From NCBI GenBank assembly GCA_028686565.1, contig JAQUBU010000067.1:1-10077 (forward strand): a stretch of 10,077 nucleotides of DNA. Direction: 5' to 3'. Below, one piece after another: positions 6,707 through 10,077 of this stretch. The notes under the pieces are model-generated. The model did not search any database. It saw nothing but the letters and a program-made list of their open reading frames with translations, and was not told where the DNA came from. Source of the DNA: Syntrophomonadaceae bacterium (lineage in GTDB: Bacteria > Bacillota > Syntrophomonadia > Syntrophomonadales > Syntrophomonadaceae). Numbering within the stretch: the first letter of the stretch is position 1; every line of letters starts with the position of its first letter. The translations under genes were made by a program, and so were the position numbers.

Positions 6707-7512
6707 TTTTTTCCTCCCAGTTGCCTATGTGCCTCTGATACTACCTGAGCTATAGCATCTTCAAGTTTCTCCAGAGACCCGGCCTTTATCTTCAACTGGA
6801 TAAAATATTCAATATTCCCCTGAGGTCCAGTAATTGGAGAGTAGGTAATCCCTATGCAGTTCAGGCCAAGCTTTTGAGCACAAGTGATACAGTTCAACAA
6901 CACCTGGCAGTGTAGTTCCGGTTCCCTTACTACTCCCTTTTTCCCAACCTTGTCCTTCCCCACTTCAAACTGGGGTTTTATCAGGGATAATATAGTTCCA
7001 TCATCTTTAATTAGGTTTTTAAGTACCGGAAAAACCAGCACAGTAGAAATAAAAGAGACATCCACAGTTATAATATCTACGGCTTCCCCAAGTTCTTCAA
7101 TACCAAAATACCTTATATTTCTTCTCTCTAAGGTTACTACCCGCGGATTTGTGCGCAATGACCAGTCCAATTGTCCATAACCGACATCCAGAGCATAAAC
7201 TTTATCAGCACCATTTTTCAGAGCGCAGTCGGTATAGCCCCCAGTTGATGCCCCCACATCCAGCACAGTCCGTCCTAGAAAATCAACTTGAAATTCAGCT
7301 ATTGCCTTTTCAAGCTTCAATCCTCCCCGGCTTACGTATTTAGGTGCGGATAGTAATTCAATGTCAGCATTCTCATCTATGCTGCTGCCTGGTTTATCAA
7401 CTCTTAAACCATTAACTTTAACTTCACCGGCTAATATAAAAGCTCTGGCTTTTTCACGGCTGGTTGCCATACCCCGGTTATGCAGCAAAATATCCAATCT
7501 AACTTTGGCCAA
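6703..7512 (-). CDS. tlyA: TlyA-family rRNA 2'-O-methyltransferase (S4 domain plus FtsJ-like domain)
   Basis: Family members methylate rRNA cytidines at the 2'-hydroxyl; older databases call them hemolysin A. The 269 residues begin with an S4 RNA-binding domain (about 4-62), followed by SRGGLKLEKA (61-70), a SAM-binding motif DVGASTGGYTDCALKNGA (85-102), DVGYGQLDW (109-117), TVDVSF (149-154), LIKPQFE (177-183) and GPQGNIEYF (229-237). K66, D151, K179 and E235 fit the K-D-K-E tetrad of 2'-O-methyltransferases. The start is a TTG (7510-7512); an in-frame TGA lies two codons upstream, so no earlier start is possible, and the next Met (15) would cut the S4 domain. The start overlaps the dxs 3' end by 14 bases. 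A loose GGGAG precedes it by ten bases. Which rRNA site is modified here cannot be told. Confidence 0.95.
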   Translation of the reverse strand: MAKVRLDILLHNRGMATSREKARAFILAGEVKVNGLRVDKPGSSIDENADIELLSAPKYVSRGGLKLEKAIAEFQVDFLGRTVLDVGASTGGYTDCALKNGADKVYALDVGYGQLDWSLRTNPRVVTLERRNIRYFGIEELGEAVDIITVDVSFISTVLVFPVLKNLIKDDGTILSLIKPQFEVGKDKVGKKGVVREPELHCQVLLNCITCAQKLGLNCIGITYSPITGPQGNIEYFIQLKIKAGSLEKLEDAIAQVVSEAHRQLGGKK

Positions 7513-9415
7513 ACTTCAGCAACTCCCATGTTCCATTTTGCTTTAAAATATCCGGCCACTTGCTGATTATGCTTTCTACAATGGACTCAGGGTCCATATC
7601 AATAGAATCGAATAGTATATCTACTCTGCCATGTTCGACAAACTCGTCCGGTATTCCTATCCTTAGTATTTCAGGGCTATTATTGGCTTCTTCCAGGATT
7701 TCCATCACTGCACTTCCAAAGCCGCCGGTCAGGCAATTATCTTCAATAGTTATGAAACGGCTACAGTTGCGAGCCAGCATCAATAATTTTTCCCGGTCGA
7801 GAGGTTTGGCAAAACGAGCATCCAGGACAATAGGCCTTATTCCTTGCTCTGCCATAATTTTTTGCACTTCCAGAGCTATACTGACCGCCCGGCCAATAGC
7901 CACTATGGTCAATTGGCTTCCATTGGCAATTATCCGTGCTTTACCCACTTCCAGGATCTGCCGTTCTTCAGTAATCTTGGCTCCTTCGCCTACTCCTCGT
8001 GGATATCTTACCACTACCGGTCCATTTATGTGAAAAGCAGTATGAAGCATATCCATAAGTTCGTTTTCATTGGATGGAGCCATTATAGTAAGATTGGGAA
8101 TACTTCTTAAAAAAGACAAATCAAAAACGCCATGATGGGTTGGTCCATCTTCGCCTACCAGTCCGGCTCTGTCAACTGCAAATATTACAGGGAGGTTTTG
8201 CAGTGCCACATCATGGATAATCTGATCATAAGCCCGCTGTAAAAAAGTGGAGTATACAGCTACTACCGGCCTAAGCCCTTCTCTTGCCATCCCAGCTGCC
8301 ATGGTTACTGCATGCTGTTCACAAATACCAACATCAAAAAACCGTTCGGGAAAACGGCGGGCAAATTCGGAGAGCCCTGTACCACTAGTCATTGCTGCAG
8401 TTATCCCAACCAGCTTCGGATCATTTTTAGCCCTTTCAACCATAAAATCACCAAAAATTCCAGTATAGGTGCGTACACTTTTTTTCAGCTGGCTGCCAGT
8501 GTCTATGTCAAATGGGCCAATGCCATGAAAAATATCCGGGTTTTCCCTAGCCGGTTCATAGCCCCTGCCCTTCTCGGTAATAGTATGAATAAGCACCGGG
8601 CCTTTCATTTTCCTGCTGTTTGATAGTACAGTTCTAAGCTCAACCAGATCATGACCATTGACCGGACCGATATATGTAAAACCCAATTCCTCAAAGATTA
8701 TTCCCGGTACCATCAAAAACTTAACTGTGTCTTTAAAACGGTTGGCTGCACGGGCCAGATTTGGTCCAATCCCCGGTATTCTATGCAGAATATTTTCAAG
8801 TTCCTCTTTGGTTCTGGTATATGAGGGATCAGTGCGTAAACGATTTAAATAGGAGGACATGGCTCCTACATTTCGAGATATTGACATTTCATTATCGTTA
8901 AGGATTACAATAAGATCGCGGCCTTCCTGACCGGCATGATTCAATGCTTCGAAGGCCATTCCTCCGGTTAAGGCACCATCTCCGATAACTGCCACCACTG
9001 AATTGTTCTCCTTTTTTAGGTCACGGGCTAATGCCATTCCCAGAGCAGCCGAAATGGATGTGCTGCTATGCCCGGTATTAAAAGAATCATGCAGTGATTC
9101 TTCATATTTGGGAAAACCGCTGATTCCGCCATACTGCCTGATACTGGACATTTTTTCCCGTCGTCCGGTCAGAATCTTATGTACATAAGCTTGATGTCCA
9201 ACATCCCATATGATCCTATCCTTTAAGGTATCGAAAACATAATGCAAAGCAATTGTAACTTCCACCATACCTAAGTTGGAAGCCAGATGCCCGCCGCATT
9301 CTGATACACTTTTAATTAACAAAAGCCTGATTTCTTCGGCGAGTTGATTCAGCTGCACAATATTTAGTTTTTTCACATCCTGGGGGGAATCTACGCCATC
9401 GAGAATTTCATGCAT
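7499..9415 (-). CDS. dxs: 1-deoxy-D-xylulose-5-phosphate synthase
   Basis: Dxs condenses pyruvate and glyceraldehyde 3-phosphate, with thiamin diphosphate and a divalent metal, in the first step of the MEP isoprenoid pathway. The 638 residues match the family. The thiamin diphosphate domain shows GGHLASNLG (41-49), DVGHQAYVHKILTGR (71-85) and the metal-binding GDGALTGG...LNHAG (145-162) with ND at 173-174. The pyrimidine-binding domain shows DVGICEQHAVTMAAGMA (361-377; E366 the likely catalytic glutamate) and DRAGLVGEDGPTHHGVFDL (415-433). The C-terminal transketolase domain begins near 495. AGGTGAG (9424-9430) is the ribosome site and overlaps the stop of the upstream membrane-protein gene, nine bases away. 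No terminator separates it from tlyA. Its presence implies that this organism makes isoprenoids by the MEP route. Confidence 0.98.
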   Translation of the reverse strand: MHEILDGVDSPQDVKKLNIVQLNQLAEEIRLLLIKSVSECGGHLASNLGMVEVTIALHYVFDTLKDRIIWDVGHQAYVHKILTGRREKMSSIRQYGGISGFPKYEESLHDSFNTGHSSTSISAALGMALARDLKKENNSVVAVIGDGALTGGMAFEALNHAGQEGRDLIVILNDNEMSISRNVGAMSSYLNRLRTDPSYTRTKEELENILHRIPGIGPNLARAANRFKDTVKFLMVPGIIFEELGFTYIGPVNGHDLVELRTVLSNSRKMKGPVLIHTITEKGRGYEPARENPDIFHGIGPFDIDTGSQLKKSVRTYTGIFGDFMVERAKNDPKLVGITAAMTSGTGLSEFARRFPERFFDVGICEQHAVTMAAGMAREGLRPVVAVYSTFLQRAYDQIIHDVALQNLPVIFAVDRAGLVGEDGPTHHGVFDLSFLRSIPNLTIMAPSNENELMDMLHTAFHINGPVVVRYPRGVGEGAKITEERQILEVGKARIIANGSQLTIVAIGRAVSIALEVQKIMAEQGIRPIVLDARFAKPLDREKLLMLARNCSRFITIEDNCLTGGFGSAVMEILEEANNSPEILRIGIPDEFVEHGRVDILFDSIDMDPESIVESIISKWPDILKQNGTWELLKFGQS

Positions 9416-9424
9416 TTATTACTC

Positions 9425-9997
9425 TCACCTTCTGTTTTTAAACAATTCCATACCACTGATTTTCTCCCACCAGGCTACAAACACCGCCACTTTGAATATA
9501 ATAGCATTGGCGTGGTTCAGAGCCATTATTTTGCCAATTGCTTTGCCACCTACGGTAAGTGAGGCAATTAAACTGGTCATGACCGCCCCTGCCAGAATCA
9601 AATCAAGCAATGCAAAATGGGACGACAAGCTGGCTACTATTCCTGCTCCCAGAGCTCCGCTTAAGGTACCGGCAATATCTCCAACTACATCGTTACAAAA
9701 ATTAGCCATCAAATGGGCATTGCCGGTTATTATAACTGCCTGTTTGGCGCCAAATATTTTTTTGGCAGCGCGGGCATTAAACGGTGCTATATCAGCAGCA
9801 GTTGCTGCTGTACCGATAAGGTCAAAAAATATTCCCAAAAAAATTACTATAAATAGCAGAATAATAGCCACGATAACATTATCAACCGCTCTTACCAGGG
9901 CTCCTGAACCCAGGCTAACCAGCAGAGCAATAAAAAATGTAAAAAAGGCTACTATTAGTCCTGATATTAGATTAGTCTTCTTAATATAGCCGGTCAA
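9425..9997 (-). CDS. Conserved multi-pass membrane protein, DUF21/CNNM-like transmembrane region
   Basis: The protein has 190 residues and three or four hydrophobic spans (about 11-33, 40-63, 108-124 and 127-149). Key motifs are FFDLIGTAATAADIAPF (57-73) and ANFCNDVVGDIAG (98-110). These recall the DUF21 transmembrane domain of CorB/CNNM magnesium transporters (small residues and an acidic group after the second helix, then a conserved Asn), but there is no CBS or CorC domain, so transport activity is not shown. I remember similar hypothetical proteins near dxs in clostridia. The start given is TTG (9995-9997) with GGGGGA about nine bases upstream, because no in-frame ATG precedes Met98. A better-looking ATG with GGGGAG at 10027-10029 is one frame away (see findings). 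The stop overlaps the dxs ribosome site, so the two are probably co-expressed. Confidence 0.65.
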   Translation of the reverse strand: MTGYIKKTNLISGLIVAFFTFFIALLVSLGSGALVRAVDNVIVAIILLFIVIFLGIFFDLIGTAATAADIAPFNARAAKKIFGAKQAVIITGNAHLMANFCNDVVGDIAGTLSGALGAGIVASLSSHFALLDLILAGAVMTSLIASLTVGGKAIGKIMALNHANAIIFKVAVFVAWWEKISGMELFKNRR

Positions 9998-10033
9998 TAT
10001 GCTATATCCCCCAAAAAAGTTCTGGCCATATTC

Positions 10034-10077
10034 TTAACTCCCCGCAGCGCCCCCTGACTGAGCGTCACAAGCCGCTA
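10034..10077 (-). CDS. Possible 3' end of an upstream gene (13 codons visible)
   Basis: On the minus strand one frame is open from the window edge to TAA at 10034-10036 and ends AACDAQSGGAAGS. Another frame reaches a stop after three codons, and the third opens with TAG at the very edge. The GC content here is higher than nearby. If real, the stop lies four bases before a possible ATG for the membrane protein, and the GGGGAG ribosome site would overlap it. There is too little sequence to identify the product. Confidence 0.25.
   Translation of the reverse strand, partial: AACDAQSGGAAGS

Noticed and set aside
7560..8033. Plus-strand open frame of 157 codons
   Set aside because: It is antisense to the C-terminal part of dxs, which is unmistakable; the Ser- and Arg-rich translation has no domain-like pattern.
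9492..9989. Plus-strand open frame of 165 codons
   Set aside because: It lies wholly antisense to the membrane-protein gene, has low-complexity composition (Ala, Ile, Pro, Thr), and resembles no family. The minus-strand frame has membrane spans, recognisable motifs and coupling to dxs.
1..10077. New defence, mobile or biosynthetic system
   Set aside because: No transposase, integrase, nuclease, repeat array or unusual gene cassette is present; the genes are syntenic core genes with uniform orientation.

Overview
The window looks like chromosomal core DNA from an endospore-forming, low-to-moderate GC Firmicute of the Clostridia type. The grounds are the sporulation regulator spo0A next to the sporulation protease spoIVB, strong AGGAGG-type ribosome sites, several TTG starts, and the order dxs-tlyA-nadK-argR-recN-spoIVB-spo0A, which is familiar from spore formers. 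A Syntrophomonas- or Peptococcaceae-like host would fit, but the species cannot be fixed from sequence alone. I see no mobile element, CRISPR array, tRNA or rRNA.

All well-supported genes lie on the minus strand, so they are transcribed from the right end of the window to the left. From right to left: a possible gene end at the right edge; a multi-pass membrane protein of a conserved but uncharacterised family; dxs (isoprenoid precursor synthesis); tlyA (rRNA 2'-O-methyltransferase); nadK (NAD kinase); argR (arginine repressor); recN (DNA repair ATPase); and a DUF2007-type protein with a C-terminal membrane anchor. These are tightly spaced, with two overlaps and gaps of 9 to 60 bases, and probably form one operon or a few nested transcripts. 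An interval of about 230 bases (3000-3228) follows, holding an unannotated 31-codon hydrophobic ORF on the plus strand and the likely spoIVB promoter. Then come spoIVB and spo0A, each apparently with its own upstream control region. spo0A ends in a clear intrinsic terminator. A leader of about 190 bases with a perfect hairpin precedes the last gene, the N-terminal part of steA, which runs off the left edge.

Functionally the block joins housekeeping functions (isoprenoids, NADP supply, ribosome methylation, arginine control, recombinational repair) to the sporulation decision (Spo0A) and to the forespore signal that activates sigma-K in the mother cell (SpoIVB). The order tlyA-nadK-recN-steA also occurs in mycobacteria, so the sporulation pair appears nested in an older block linking repair and cell division. 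The points most worth checking are a reassigned TTG start for spoIVB, the plus-strand small ORF, a sigma-H-like promoter overlapped by a 0A-like box at spo0A, and a possible frameshift at the N-terminus of the membrane protein upstream of dxs. I found no convincing new multi-gene system.
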